DNA of 64,000 nucleotides, taken from assembly GCA_965262705.1 (NCBI GenBank), contig OZ253556.1, positions 1,364,001-1,428,000 on the forward strand, in the 5' to 3' direction. The notes below the pieces were generated by a model. It ran no database searches. It was given only the letters and a program-made list of their open reading frames with translations, and was not told the DNA's origin. A program made the position numbers and the translations under genes. Each line of letters begins with the position of its first letter. Position 1 is the stretch's first letter. The DNA comes from UJ101 sp965262705. Lineage in GTDB: Bacteria; Bacteroidota; Bacteroidia; Flavobacteriales; UJ101. Shown one piece after another: positions 53,584 through 63,578 of the stretch.

Positions 53584-54594
53584 ATGATTATTATTAACTC
53601 TACCAAAAAATTACTGCCAGGACTTTTATTGACCCTTATTGTTACGGCAGCTGCATGGATCGGAGAAGAAGTAGAAAATAATCTTCTCGGAGGTCGTTGG
53701 ATTGAAGGACTCGTACTCGCTATTGTAATAGGCGCAGCGGTTCGATCAATTTTTACTCTGTCGGATAAATTCGACGCCGGAATTCATTTCAGTGCGAAAC
53801 AATTATTAGAGATCGCCATTGTATTGCTCGGTGCTTCAATTAGTGTTAAAGCGTTAGCCGGAGCAGGCATATATCTGGTAATCGGCGTGGTTGGCACAGT
53901 ATTTATAAGTTTAGTAATTAGTTATATTATCAGCCGGTTCCTCGGCTTGCCCAAACGCTTAGCAATACTGGTCGCTTGTGGTAATTCTATCTGTGGTAAT
54001 TCTGCAATTGCTTCCGTAGCACCCGTGATTAAGGCTAATGCGGAAGATGTGGCAGCTTCGATTACCTTTACTGCCGTGCTGGGCGTTGTATTCGTTTTGG
54101 TACTGCCTCTTTCAAAAGCCCCGCTAGGTATCAATGATTCTCAATATGGAGTTTTTGCCGGACTTACAGTTTATGCGGTTCCTCAGGTTCTGGCAGCAAC
54201 CGCACCTGTCGGACTACGAGCCACGCAGATTGGTACCTTGATAAAACTTATGCGTGTTTTAATGCTGGGGCCAGTAATCTTTGTATTAGGGATAGTAACC
54301 GGGCGCCAGATCGGCACAAAAGTCCCCATCAATAAACTATTGCCTTGGTTTATTATAGGGTTTCTTGGTATGATGACTTTGAGGTCACTAAACCTTATCC
54401 CGGAATATGTCGTTAATCCTATGCAGCGTATTTCCACAGTATTAACCGTAATTTCTATGGCAGCACTTGGCCTAACAGTTAATGTTCGATCCGTGTTAAA
54501 TTCCAAAGGAAAAGTATTATTATCTGCTCAACTATCGTTAATCGCACTTTCTATTGTAGCATTTATTCTAATATTCATCTTACGAATTACTTGA
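53584..54594 (+). CDS. YeiH/UPF0324 family putative sulfate exporter
   Basis: 336 residues, about ten membrane helices. Conserved blocks: KFDAGIHFSAKQLLEIAIVL then GASISVK, LVACGNSICGNSAIASVAPV (about 136-155), FAGLTVYAVPQVLAATAPVG (about 195-214) and TQIGTLIKLMRVLMLGP. These are the marks of the YeiH (PSE, putative sulfate exporter) family. The substrate is not proven for most members. It is a single gene with repeats on both sides, and nothing in it is broken. Confidence 0.9.
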   Translation: MIIINSTKKLLPGLLLTLIVTAAAWIGEEVENNLLGGRWIEGLVLAIVIGAAVRSIFTLSDKFDAGIHFSAKQLLEIAIVLLGASISVKALAGAGIYLVIGVVGTVFISLVISYIISRFLGLPKRLAILVACGNSICGNSAIASVAPVIKANAEDVAASITFTAVLGVVFVLVLPLSKAPLGINDSQYGVFAGLTVYAVPQVLAATAPVGLRATQIGTLIKLMRVLMLGPVIFVLGIVTGRQIGTKVPINKLLPWFIIGFLGMMTLRSLNLIPEYVVNPMQRISTVLTVISMAALGLTVNVRSVLNSKGKVLLSAQLSLIALSIVAFILIFILRIT

Positions 54595-54597
54595 TTA

Positions 54598-54806
54598 GAC
54601 TCTTGCAAAAAGCATTTTGACTCTACCTTGCAGTGTCCGAATAAAATTAACAGCAAGTAAGCGTAAGCTAAAATTAAATACCGGAGCCACTTAATGGTTG
54701 TGAGTATTTTAATTTTCGGTAGCTTACACTTGTCGAAGTAAAGAAGTAGTTTGAAGCTAAATACTTTAGCTCTCATGTTTTTCTATATATTCTGCAATGG
54801 GATCAA
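54598..54806 (+). repeat. Decayed long element between YeiH and pckA
   Basis: From GACTCTTGCAAAAAGCATTT to TCTGCAATGGGATC, with a short-family piece (AACAGCAAGTAAGCGTAAGC) and a CACTTGTCGAAGTAA palindromic piece. The eroded right end overlaps the pckA stop codon. Confidence 0.75.
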
Positions 54807-56386
54807 ATTTTAGGAGCACCTGATAGTATATTCTCATTCGCCCCGCCCTTAAATTTTTCAAAATTCTTATGAAAGGCTGCTGCCAAAATATTTGCCTGCT
54901 TATCGTACGCCGGTTTATCCCGCCAGGTATTTCTCGGATTTAATATTTCGCTTGATAAGCCTTCACAAGTTTTCGGCATTAACACTTTAAAAACATGATG
55001 TTCTTCAAAAGCCACGTTTTTCAATTTATCCTCCATAGCAGCAGTAATCAATGCCCTTGTATGCTTTAAACTCATGCGCTTTCCTGTACCGTAAGTACCT
55101 CCTGTCAAACCAGTATTAACCAACCATACATTAACATTAGAATTTTTTATCTTTTCGCTAAGCATTGCGCCATATTCTGCCGGGTGTAAAGGCATGAAAG
55201 GAGAGCCAAAACAAGCAGAAAATGTGGTTTGCGGTTCAGTAACTCCGGTTTCAGTTCCTGCAACTTTTGAGGTATAACCCGAGATAAAATGGTAAGCCGC
55301 CTGCCCCGGAGTTAATTTTGAAATGGGAGGAAGAACTCCGAAAGCATCGTAGGTGAGAAAAAAAATATTTTTAAGATTCGCTGCATAGGAATTTTCCTGA
55401 ATATTATCAATAAAATGAATGGGATAAGAAACTCGTGTATTTTGCGTAATACTCGCATCGGTATAATCTACTTCATTATCCTCTCCATGGTAAACTACAT
55501 TTTCTAAAATAGCTCCTTTGCGAATTGCGCGATATATATCCGGTTCGCTTTCTGCCGTAATATCAATTACTTTGGCATAACATCCACCCTCAAAGTTAAA
55601 TATTATATTATCCGGCGTCCATCCATGTTCATCATCTCCAATTAAGCGTCGATTAGGATCAGCGGAAAGTGTGGTTTTTCCTGTGCCTGAAAGACCAAAA
55701 AAAATAGCCGTATCGCCTTTTCGCCCCACATTAGCCGAGCAGTGCATCGGAAATACTTCCCGTTGTTTAGGAAGAATAAAATTCAGCGCAGAAAAGATTC
55801 CTTTTTTTATTTCTCCGGTATAACCCGTGCCCCCTACCAATGCAATTTTCTTAGTGAAATTTAAAATAGCAAAGTTTTCCTGGCGAGTACCGTCTATAAG
55901 GGGATCTGCTTTAAACCCGGGGGCATCAATTACTAACCATTCGGGAGAGAAATAGACTAATTGTTCTTGTGTAGGGCGAATAAACATATTGTAAACAAAC
56001 ATATTCGACCATGGAAGTTCTGTAATCGCTCTTATATTGGTTTTATAATCCGGATGTGCACACGCATAAACATCACGTACATACAATTCTTTTCCCGAGA
56101 AATAATCAGTTACTTTACAGTAAAGTTTATCAAATTTATCAGGATCAAAAGGGAGGTTAATCTCACCATCCCACCAAACGGTATGCTCAGTCAACGGATC
56201 TTTTACAATGAACCGATCTTTTGGGGAGCGGCCTGTAAATTCACCGGTGTTAATAATAAGAGCTCCTTGGCTAGATATTAATCCTGTCTTTTTATCAACA
56301 GTTTCCTGTTCGAGTTTTTCCGGTGACAGTTGATACTTAACTAACGCCTCCTTAATACCATAGTTTACCAGACTAATCTTACGCAT
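54803..56386 (-). CDS. pckA: Phosphoenolpyruvate carboxykinase (ATP)
   Basis: 527 residues. It interconverts oxaloacetate and PEP with ATP, the gluconeogenic gate. Marks: TGRSPKDRFIVKDP (about 48-61), the kinase-1a P-loop FFGLSGTGKTTLSADPNR (about 230-247), RLIGDDEHGW, FNFEGGCYAK (metal site) and the substrate-site SGYTSKVAGTETGVTEPQ. The C-terminus GAPKI is close to normal; the TGA falls in a decayed element end. Its promoter combines a native -7 box with a -33 box in the IS end just upstream. Confidence 0.96.
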   Translation of the reverse strand: MRKISLVNYGIKEALVKYQLSPEKLEQETVDKKTGLISSQGALIINTGEFTGRSPKDRFIVKDPLTEHTVWWDGEINLPFDPDKFDKLYCKVTDYFSGKELYVRDVYACAHPDYKTNIRAITELPWSNMFVYNMFIRPTQEQLVYFSPEWLVIDAPGFKADPLIDGTRQENFAILNFTKKIALVGGTGYTGEIKKGIFSALNFILPKQREVFPMHCSANVGRKGDTAIFFGLSGTGKTTLSADPNRRLIGDDEHGWTPDNIIFNFEGGCYAKVIDITAESEPDIYRAIRKGAILENVVYHGEDNEVDYTDASITQNTRVSYPIHFIDNIQENSYAANLKNIFFLTYDAFGVLPPISKLTPGQAAYHFISGYTSKVAGTETGVTEPQTTFSACFGSPFMPLHPAEYGAMLSEKIKNSNVNVWLVNTGLTGGTYGTGKRMSLKHTRALITAAMEDKLKNVAFEEHHVFKVLMPKTCEGLSSEILNPRNTWRDKPAYDKQANILAAAFHKNFEKFKGGANENILSGAPKI

Positions 56387-56410
56387 AGATTTTTTATTTT
56401 TAAGTTATTG

Positions 56411-56441
56411 CAAATATAATATTATTTAAGACCGTTGCAAA
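56411..56441 (-). promoter_or_regulatory. pckA promoter with -33 box supplied by the IS end
   Basis: The -7 box TATATTTG (56411-56418) and the -33 TTTG (56438-56441) are separated by exactly 19 bp, the best-formed Bacteroidetes-type promoter in the window. The IS terminus begins at 56428, so the TTTG lies in the inverted repeat (TTTTTGCAACGGTCTT) and the -7 box outside it. Confidence 0.6.
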
Positions 56442-57795
56442 AAGGTTAAATTCGATTTTTAATCTTTCTTTTTTCGTTTTTTGATTTTACCTACTCACTT
56501 ATTCATCGATTTTTCACTATTTTTCATGTGTATGTACTATAAATCGTCGCTTATCCTTTTGTTTTTCACTTTTTTTTAACGATTAGACGCAAGTATCTCT
56601 GGACCCCTATATAAATTATAACCTATCGCCTCCATCAGGCTTTGCGTATGCATCTTTGCTATCCCCGTATATCTTGCCACCCCGCCTGAAAACCATCGCT
56701 TTATGCTTCCGAATGGCCGTTCTATACTTCGATAAACTTAGTAACCTTTTTAAAGCTTGTTTCCCCTATTCGTTTATTGAACTTCTTCTCAAAATCCGTT
56801 AATGGCTTTCCCTTTTCGCTTTCTTCAGTATATGATTCTTCAACTTTCTCTTGTTTAACAAACTCGCATTTCTCTCTGATTCATAGCCCTTATCCGCTTT
56901 TAAGGAAATACCCGATGGCAGGTCTGCAGCCTGCAAAACCTCCTGCAAATTGCTCCCCTCGTTTACACTTGCTTTCGTGGTTAATCCCCCAAGTACCAGA
57001 CCTTCTTCATCGGTAACATAATGCTTTTTATCCCCATAATAATACTTACCTCGCTTTTTTAACCAGGCGGCTTGTTTATCTACACTAGCCTTATTATCTT
57101 TTTTTACACACGCCTCTTTTTGCTCTCCGCTCTCCGCTGTAACCTTATAACTAACCTTGCCTTTCGGTTTTAAGGGCGTCTCTATTACACTGGCGTCTAC
57201 TATCGCTCCTTTTTTGATGATGATTGGATGACGTTCTAATTGACCGTTGATCTCCTTAAATAGACTCTCGTAGGCTTATGCCTGCGTCATCAATGTTCTA
57301 AATCTACTCAAAGTACTAGGGTCAGGCGAGACTTGGTCGATATGCAATCCACAAAAATAACTGAACGAAAGACTGTCATTTATCCTATCTTCCTCTTCAT
57401 AATCGCGTAATCCATACCCGGTTTGTAATAAACACATCTTGAATAATACTTCGACAAATGGTTACTGAGCCTAGTCGAAGTACTCAGCAACCTAAATAAC
57501 CCATCATCACTCGGACTGCCCCGTCGCACTTTTCCCCTTATTATATAATGACCGTCTATTATTTTACTTATTTTTTCCCAGTCTAACAAACGGTTTAACT
57601 CAGTGAAAAAAGCCTTTTTTATCTTTCTTGTGCGTAAATTACAAATACTATCGGCTAAAGTAGGATGATGATATATTTTCATGGCATAAATATACCATCT
57701 CTTAGATAAAATAACCGCTTAGTATGCTTGCTGAGCGTAGTCGAAGTATGACTTTTTTCATATCTAATTTATCCTTATTACCTTGCAACGGTCTT
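56428..57795 (-). pseudogene. IS5-like insertion sequence relic, copy 2 (near full length)
   Basis: 1,368 bp with ends AAGACCGTTGCAA and TTGCAACGGTCTT. Minus-strand pieces of an IS5-family DDE transposase occur in order: FFTELNRLLDWEKISKII (from about 57620), LLQTGYGLRDYEEEDRINDS (from about 57425), DPSTLSRFRT, GAIVDASVIETPLKPKGKVS (first Asp), KHYVTDEEGLVLGGL, LKADKGYESE (second Asp) and the C-terminal FGSIKRWFSGGVARYTGIAK with MHTQSLMEAIGYNLYR. It is broken by a palindromic insertion at 57449-57492, a TAA at 57276-57278 and frame changes near 56745. It lies between pckA and leuS; its ends flank both promoters. Confidence 0.85.
57449..57492. repeat. Palindromic CTTCGAC/GTCGAAG repeat inserted in the transposase
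   Basis: CTTCGAC (57449-57455) and GTCGAAG (57474-57480) interrupt the transposase between its N-terminal domain and LLQTGYG. Related pieces lie at 56728-56752 and 57725-57748 in the same IS. Confidence 0.75.
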
Positions 57796-57824
57796 AAAGC
57801 GTTTTTAATTTTTAATCTGTTAGA

Positions 57825-60641
57825 ATGGAATATAATTTTAGAGAAATTGAGAAAAAATGGCAGCAGTATTGGGTAGATCATCATACATTTAAAACGAATA
57901 ATTATTCCGAAAAGCCTAAGTATTATGTATTAGATATGTTTCCTTATCCCTCAGGTTCAGGGCTGCATGTCGGGCATCTGATCGGATATATTGCCTCAGA
58001 TATTTATGCACGATATAAACGATTGAAAGGCTTTAATGTGTTGCGTCCGATGGGTTATGATTCTTTTGGATTACCCGCAGAGCAATATGCAATTCAAACC
58101 GGGCAGCATCCTGCCGTTACCACACAAGCGAATATTAAAACCTATCGAGAGCAGTTAGGTAAAATGGGGTTCTCCTTTGACTGGTCTCGTGAATTGCGCA
58201 CCTCAGATCCAAAATATTATCGATGGACACAATGGATTTTTACCCTCTGGTTCAACGCCTGGTACAATAAAAAAACGGATAAAGCAGAGCCGATAGAACA
58301 ACTAATTCATTTTTTTGAGAAGCAAGGGAATCAAAAAGTAAACGCTGCTTGTGATGAAAATACGCCCTCTTTTGATGCGCAATCCTGGAGAAAGTTTTCG
58401 AGTAAGGAAAAACAAAAAATTCTACTATGCTATCGTGTGGCTTATTTGTCGGAATCAGAAGTAAATTGGTGCCCTGCTTTAGGAACCGTATTGGCAAACG
58501 ATGAGATTATAAACGGGGTTTCAGAGCGGGGAGGATTCCCAATTATCCGTAAAAAGATGAAACAATGGTCTATTCGTATTTCCGCCTATGCCGAACGTTT
58601 ATTAAACGATTTACAAAAATTGGACTGGTCAAATTCAATAAAAGAGACACAATGTAATTGGATAGGAAAATCGTATGGTACGCAACTGGAATTTAAAATT
58701 CAAGGTTCAATCGGGGCTATTCAAGTTTTTACCACTCGTCCTGATACGTTGTTTGGCGTAACGTTTATGACGCTGGCTCCTGAACATGAATTACTAGAAA
58801 AGATAACTTCTCCTGCTTGTAAAAAGGCGGTAGAGCAATATATTAACGAGGCTAATAAACGCTCAGAACGTGAGAGAATGACAGATTTGAAAAGTATTTC
58901 AGGGGTATTTACCGGGGCCTATGCGGTTCATCCATTTACTGAAGAAAAAATCCCGATTTGGGTGAGTGATTATGTAATGGCAGGTTACGGTACCGGAGCC
59001 GTTATGGCAGTGCCCGCCGGCGATGACCGGGATTATGCCTTTGCCAAACATTTTAATATCCCCGTCAAAAATATTTTTGAAAACACTGATATTTCACAAA
59101 AAGCATTTACAAAAAAAAATACGACTGTAAAATTAATTCACTCCGATTTTTTAACCGGATTTACCTCAGCAGAAGCTTCAAGAAGAGTCGTAAGAAAATT
59201 AGAAGAGCTTAATATAGGAAAAGGAAAAGTCAATTATCGCCTGCGCGATGCCGTATTTAGTCGTCAACGGTATTGGGGGGAGCCTTTCCCGGTATATTAT
59301 AAAGATGGAATGCCGCAAATGATGGATGAAAAATATTTGCCACTTATACTACCTGAGGTAGAAAAATATTTGCCTACGGAGGCTGGTGCCCCTCCGTTGG
59401 GACGTGCCGAAAAGTGGGCTTGGGACTGCAATAAAGGGCAGGTAACGGATAAAAAATATATTGATGATATAAATGTTTTCCCCTTAGAACTCAATACTAT
59501 GCCGGGATGGGCAGGCTCTTCCTGGTATTTTAATCGATATATGGATGCACAAAACGGAGAAGATTTTGCGTCTCGTACGGCGCTTGATTATTGGCAAAAG
59601 GTCGATCTATACGTAGGAGGGGCTGAACATGCAACAGGTCATTTGTTGTATAGCCGTTTTTGTCAAAAATTTTTGTATGATATGAGCCTTGTGCCGGTAA
59701 ATGAATTTTCTAAAAAGCTACTTAATCAGGGAATGATTTTGGGGAATTCGGCATTTGCTTATCGCATTAAAAATACACAACAATATATCTCCTATAATTT
59801 AAAAGAGGATTACGAAACAGATTCCATACATATAGACGTCGGGTTGATAAAAGGAAATATTTTAGATATAGAAAAGTGTAAAAACTGGCGCCCTGATTTC
59901 AATGATGCTGAATTTATTTTAGAAGAAGACGGGACGTATCGTGTAGGATTTGAAGTAGAGAAAATGTCAAAATCAAAGCATAATGTGATCAATCCGGATG
60001 CGATTTGTGAAGAATACGGCGCAGACTGTTTGCGCTTGTACGAAATGTTTCTTGGACCGGTTGAGCAGTCAAAACCATGGAATACAAAGGGGTTGAGTGG
60101 AGTGTTTAACTTTTTGAAAAAATTTTGGAAGTTATACCAGTTAGGAGGAAAATTTTCTATTTCTGAAGAAACCCCCAACAAAGAAGAGATGAAAATACTA
60201 CATACCGCCATAAAGAAAGTAGAAGGGGATATTGAAAATTTTTCGTTTAACACTTCAGTAAGTACTTTTATGATTACCACGAACGCCCTACTAAAGTTAA
60301 AATGCAACAAGCGCATGATTTTAGAACCTTTGGCTATTCTTTTATCCCCTTTTGCCCCTCATATAGCTGAAGAATTATGGATGAACTTAGGGCATTCTGA
60401 AAGCATTTCTAAAGCTCGTTACCCTGTTTTTGAAGAAAAATGGTTAATCGAAAACACAAAAGAATACCCCGTTTCCTTTAATGGAAAAATGCGTTTTAAG
60501 CTAGAATTACCTTTAGAATTATCAAGCAAGGAAATAGAAAAAAAAGTACTAGAAGACAACCGTACGAGAAAACAATTGAACGGCAACGCCCCAAAAAAAA
60601 TTATTATTGTACATGGAAAAATTATTAATGTTGTAGGATAG
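57825..60641 (+). CDS. leuS: Leucyl-tRNA synthetase
   Basis: 938 residues, class I synthetase. The HIGH-type motif is HVGH in YPSGSGLHVGHLIGYI (about residues 45-60). The editing (CP1) domain includes FTTRPDTLFGVTFM, AVPAGDDRDYAFA and GTGAVMAVPA. The KMSKS loop is EKMSKSKHNVINPD (about 711-724), followed by an anticodon-binding helix bundle. There is a bacteroidal insertion around residues 150-200. The ATG is 29 bp after the IS relic, so the gene's upstream region is largely IS sequence. Confidence 0.96.
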   Translation: MEYNFREIEKKWQQYWVDHHTFKTNNYSEKPKYYVLDMFPYPSGSGLHVGHLIGYIASDIYARYKRLKGFNVLRPMGYDSFGLPAEQYAIQTGQHPAVTTQANIKTYREQLGKMGFSFDWSRELRTSDPKYYRWTQWIFTLWFNAWYNKKTDKAEPIEQLIHFFEKQGNQKVNAACDENTPSFDAQSWRKFSSKEKQKILLCYRVAYLSESEVNWCPALGTVLANDEIINGVSERGGFPIIRKKMKQWSIRISAYAERLLNDLQKLDWSNSIKETQCNWIGKSYGTQLEFKIQGSIGAIQVFTTRPDTLFGVTFMTLAPEHELLEKITSPACKKAVEQYINEANKRSERERMTDLKSISGVFTGAYAVHPFTEEKIPIWVSDYVMAGYGTGAVMAVPAGDDRDYAFAKHFNIPVKNIFENTDISQKAFTKKNTTVKLIHSDFLTGFTSAEASRRVVRKLEELNIGKGKVNYRLRDAVFSRQRYWGEPFPVYYKDGMPQMMDEKYLPLILPEVEKYLPTEAGAPPLGRAEKWAWDCNKGQVTDKKYIDDINVFPLELNTMPGWAGSSWYFNRYMDAQNGEDFASRTALDYWQKVDLYVGGAEHATGHLLYSRFCQKFLYDMSLVPVNEFSKKLLNQGMILGNSAFAYRIKNTQQYISYNLKEDYETDSIHIDVGLIKGNILDIEKCKNWRPDFNDAEFILEEDGTYRVGFEVEKMSKSKHNVINPDAICEEYGADCLRLYEMFLGPVEQSKPWNTKGLSGVFNFLKKFWKLYQLGGKFSISEETPNKEEMKILHTAIKKVEGDIENFSFNTSVSTFMITTNALLKLKCNKRMILEPLAILLSPFAPHIAEELWMNLGHSESISKARYPVFEEKWLIENTKEYPVSFNGKMRFKLELPLELSSKEIEKKVLEDNRTRKQLNGNAPKKIIIVHGKIINVVG

Positions 60642-60761
60642 TTGGCTTAAGGCAGCGGTAGATAAATTAACAATTATTTAACAGAAAAATAATACTAAAT
60701 TAATATGACTTTGTGAAGTTATTTATACTATTGTAAAATGAAGAATATAAATCGTATATGA

Positions 60762-63557
60762 ATGTACACATTCAGAAGAATAATTAATTTAAGTCTATTC
60801 CTGGTATCACTTTGTTCATTTTCACAGTACAAAGTGACCGGTAGGATTTTAAATCAAAAGGGGGAAACTATCTGTGGGGCAAAAATTATCCTTGAAGGAA
60901 CTATTCTATCTACTGAATCTGACGAGGCAGGGAAGTTTACTTTTGATAAGGTAAAAAAAGGAAATTACCAATTATTCGTATCCGCGCAAGGTTATGAAGT
61001 TTATAAAAAATCTATTGAAGTAAACAAAAATATAAAATTATATCCTTTCATTCTGAGTAAAGACTTAACAAGCATTATACAGCTAGAGGATTTTGAATTG
61101 GATTCAGAAGACGGGGCTATTTCTTCTTCCATATCTTATTTACAAGCCTCAAAAAACCCTTTTCAAAAAGTATCAGCTTATCAATGGGGAGGTTTCTTTT
61201 TTAAGCCTAGAGGGTATGATAACAGCAAAGAGATTATATTGTTCAACGGAATTGAAATGAACAAAGCCCAGAATGGAAGACCATTGTGGAGAGACTGGGG
61301 AGGGCTGAATGATGTTACCCGCTATCCGGAGGAATTACAATACGGATTAACTCCTTCTGAAAGATCCTTTAGCTCAGTGGCCGGGATTACTAATTTTTCC
61401 ACCCGTGCCTCCGATTATTCTATAGGTGGGCGACTGTCTTTTTCGCTTACTAATTACTCTTATACACAACGTTTAATGGCGACTTACGCTACCGGCATGC
61501 AGGACAACGGATGGGCGTATGCGATATCAGGTTCTCGCCGATGGGCGAACGAAGGAGTGATTGACGGTACGTTATACGATGCTTGGAGCTACTTTTTGTC
61601 TGTAGAGAGAAGAATTTCTTCAAAACAAAGTCTTAATTTCACTGCTTTTGGCGCCCCTTATCGCCGGGCAGGAAACTCGCCTAATACACAAGAAGTATTT
61701 GATCTTGCAGGAATTCGATATAATGCCTATTGGGGATATCAAGGGGAAAAAAAACGAAATGAACGAATGCGAAAAACTTTTGAGCCGGTTTTTATGCTTT
61801 CGCATGAGTTAAATATTTCAAATCAAACGCAATTAGAAACCAGTGTCTCTTTTCAAGCTGGACGAAACAGCTACTCTAGACTAAGCCGAGGGGATTTTCA
61901 ACTTACAAAAACCGGTTATCGTGAATTTTTGTCTGACCCGAGAAATTTCAATCCAAAATATCATTACGATTATGTAGCTAGCCCCTCCCCTATTTACTAT
62001 CGCTACTTACCTAGTCATTTTAACTCAAATAACAGAAGAGAATATGATTTAATATCTTGGAATAATACTAATAGTAAAACAGGCACAGTCTTAAATCGAC
62101 AAATTAATTGGGAGGAACTTTATCAGACCAACTATTATAATAGCGTTGCCGGTCTTGGAGCTGCTTATTTTCTTGATGAGGATGTAAACGAAGATAAAAT
62201 ATTTAATACCTATACCCATTTTAAAACCCGGCTTACTGACCATATATTATTTAATGGCACACTTTCCTATCAGTATACTTATTCCAAAAATTTTAAAGAA
62301 TTAAAAGATTTACTCGGAGGATTACCCATTCGAAATATTGATTTCTTTACTAATATAAGATACAATACGCTCGAAAGTGAAAGTAGAAGCATAAATCAAG
62401 GAGAGAAATATAATTATGAGTATGATTTATACCAGCACAAAACCAATGCGTATGGATTATTGAATTTTTCTTATAATCAATGGAATTATCATTTGGCTTT
62501 AAATTATTCTTTCACACAATTTTGGAGAAACGGCAAATATAAAAATGATTTTGACCCGCAAAATTCTCTCGGCAACAGCAAACTCCTTTATTTTAATAAT
62601 TTTGGCGTAAAAGCAGGCTCGACATTCAAAATAAATGGTAAAAATTTTTTAGAACTTCAAGGTTTATATCAAACGAAGGCTCCCTATCCTGAAAATGTTT
62701 TTACGAATATCCGTTATTTAAATTTTGTTCCTAAAGGGATTAAAAGTACTAAAATTCTTTCAGGAGAATTAAATTATAGCTATAGAACGAAAAAGTTAGA
62801 TGCAAAAATTTCTGGTTATTGGACAGAATTTCAAGACCAAACCGATACACAAACCTATTATTTTGATAACGAAGGAGAAGAAAGCGGATTCTTATATCAA
62901 TCATTGTATGGAATAGATACTCGGCATTTTGGTGTAGAGTTTGGAACAAGTTATAATATTTCCTCAACCTTAAAAGCTACCGGTGCCTTATCCTTGGGGC
63001 AAAATACGTATACCAATAATCCTTATGCAGTTATTTATTCGGATGGTAAAATTCTCGATCAAAACTCACTAAAAACCGTTTATTTCAAAAATTACAAGGT
63101 ATCGGGTAGCCCACAGCAGGCATATAATATCGGTCTAGAATATCGTTCTACTCGTTATTGGTGGATAAGTGCTAATTGGAATCTTCTTTCTAACAATTAT
63201 GTCAACCTTAATCCTGCCAAGCATACGAAGGCCTTTATCGCGGATGCTCCAGCTACGAAACAAGTGCAGGAAGAAGTCCAAGCATTATTAGCTCAAGAAA
63301 GATTCTCGACAGAATACGTTGTCAATTTATCCATAGGTAAATCTTGGCGAATCAAGGGAAAAGGTATTCTTTTTTCCTTAAATATCAACAATTTATTAAA
63401 CAACAAAAACATAAAAACCGGCGGGTTTGAGCAAGGGTATCTTGGTTCTTATGCTGCTGCACAAAGGGAAAATCAAAGCGAAAATCCTCGGTATGGAAAC
63501 CGTTATTGGTATCAGCAAGGGGTTTCTTTCTTTGCCAATCTTGTGTATCAATTTTAA
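60762..63557 (+). CDS. TonB-dependent receptor
   Basis: 931 residues. Signal peptide to about CSFSQ (residue 21); CarboxypepD_reg-like domain (VTGRILNQKGETICGAKIIL, about 25-105); a plug with GFFFKPRGYDNSKEIILFNG and VTRYPEELQYGLTPSERSFS (about 145-210); then a large barrel ending YQQGVSFFANLVYQF. The spacing is like the Bacteroidetes receptors that are followed by a surface lipoprotein, as here. The ligand is unknown. Confidence 0.9.
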   Translation: MYTFRRIINLSLFLVSLCSFSQYKVTGRILNQKGETICGAKIILEGTILSTESDEAGKFTFDKVKKGNYQLFVSAQGYEVYKKSIEVNKNIKLYPFILSKDLTSIIQLEDFELDSEDGAISSSISYLQASKNPFQKVSAYQWGGFFFKPRGYDNSKEIILFNGIEMNKAQNGRPLWRDWGGLNDVTRYPEELQYGLTPSERSFSSVAGITNFSTRASDYSIGGRLSFSLTNYSYTQRLMATYATGMQDNGWAYAISGSRRWANEGVIDGTLYDAWSYFLSVERRISSKQSLNFTAFGAPYRRAGNSPNTQEVFDLAGIRYNAYWGYQGEKKRNERMRKTFEPVFMLSHELNISNQTQLETSVSFQAGRNSYSRLSRGDFQLTKTGYREFLSDPRNFNPKYHYDYVASPSPIYYRYLPSHFNSNNRREYDLISWNNTNSKTGTVLNRQINWEELYQTNYYNSVAGLGAAYFLDEDVNEDKIFNTYTHFKTRLTDHILFNGTLSYQYTYSKNFKELKDLLGGLPIRNIDFFTNIRYNTLESESRSINQGEKYNYEYDLYQHKTNAYGLLNFSYNQWNYHLALNYSFTQFWRNGKYKNDFDPQNSLGNSKLLYFNNFGVKAGSTFKINGKNFLELQGLYQTKAPYPENVFTNIRYLNFVPKGIKSTKILSGELNYSYRTKKLDAKISGYWTEFQDQTDTQTYYFDNEGEESGFLYQSLYGIDTRHFGVEFGTSYNISSTLKATGALSLGQNTYTNNPYAVIYSDGKILDQNSLKTVYFKNYKVSGSPQQAYNIGLEYRSTRYWWISANWNLLSNNYVNLNPAKHTKAFIADAPATKQVQEEVQALLAQERFSTEYVVNLSIGKSWRIKGKGILFSLNINNLLNNKNIKTGGFEQGYLGSYAAAQRENQSENPRYGNRYWYQQGVSFFANLVYQF

Positions 63558-63578
63558 TCTCGGAAAAATATGATAACC

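Noticed and set aside
60659..60761. Regulatory RNA or riboswitch between leuS and the receptor gene
   Set aside because: AT-rich with no conserved motif or stable hairpin that I can recognise.
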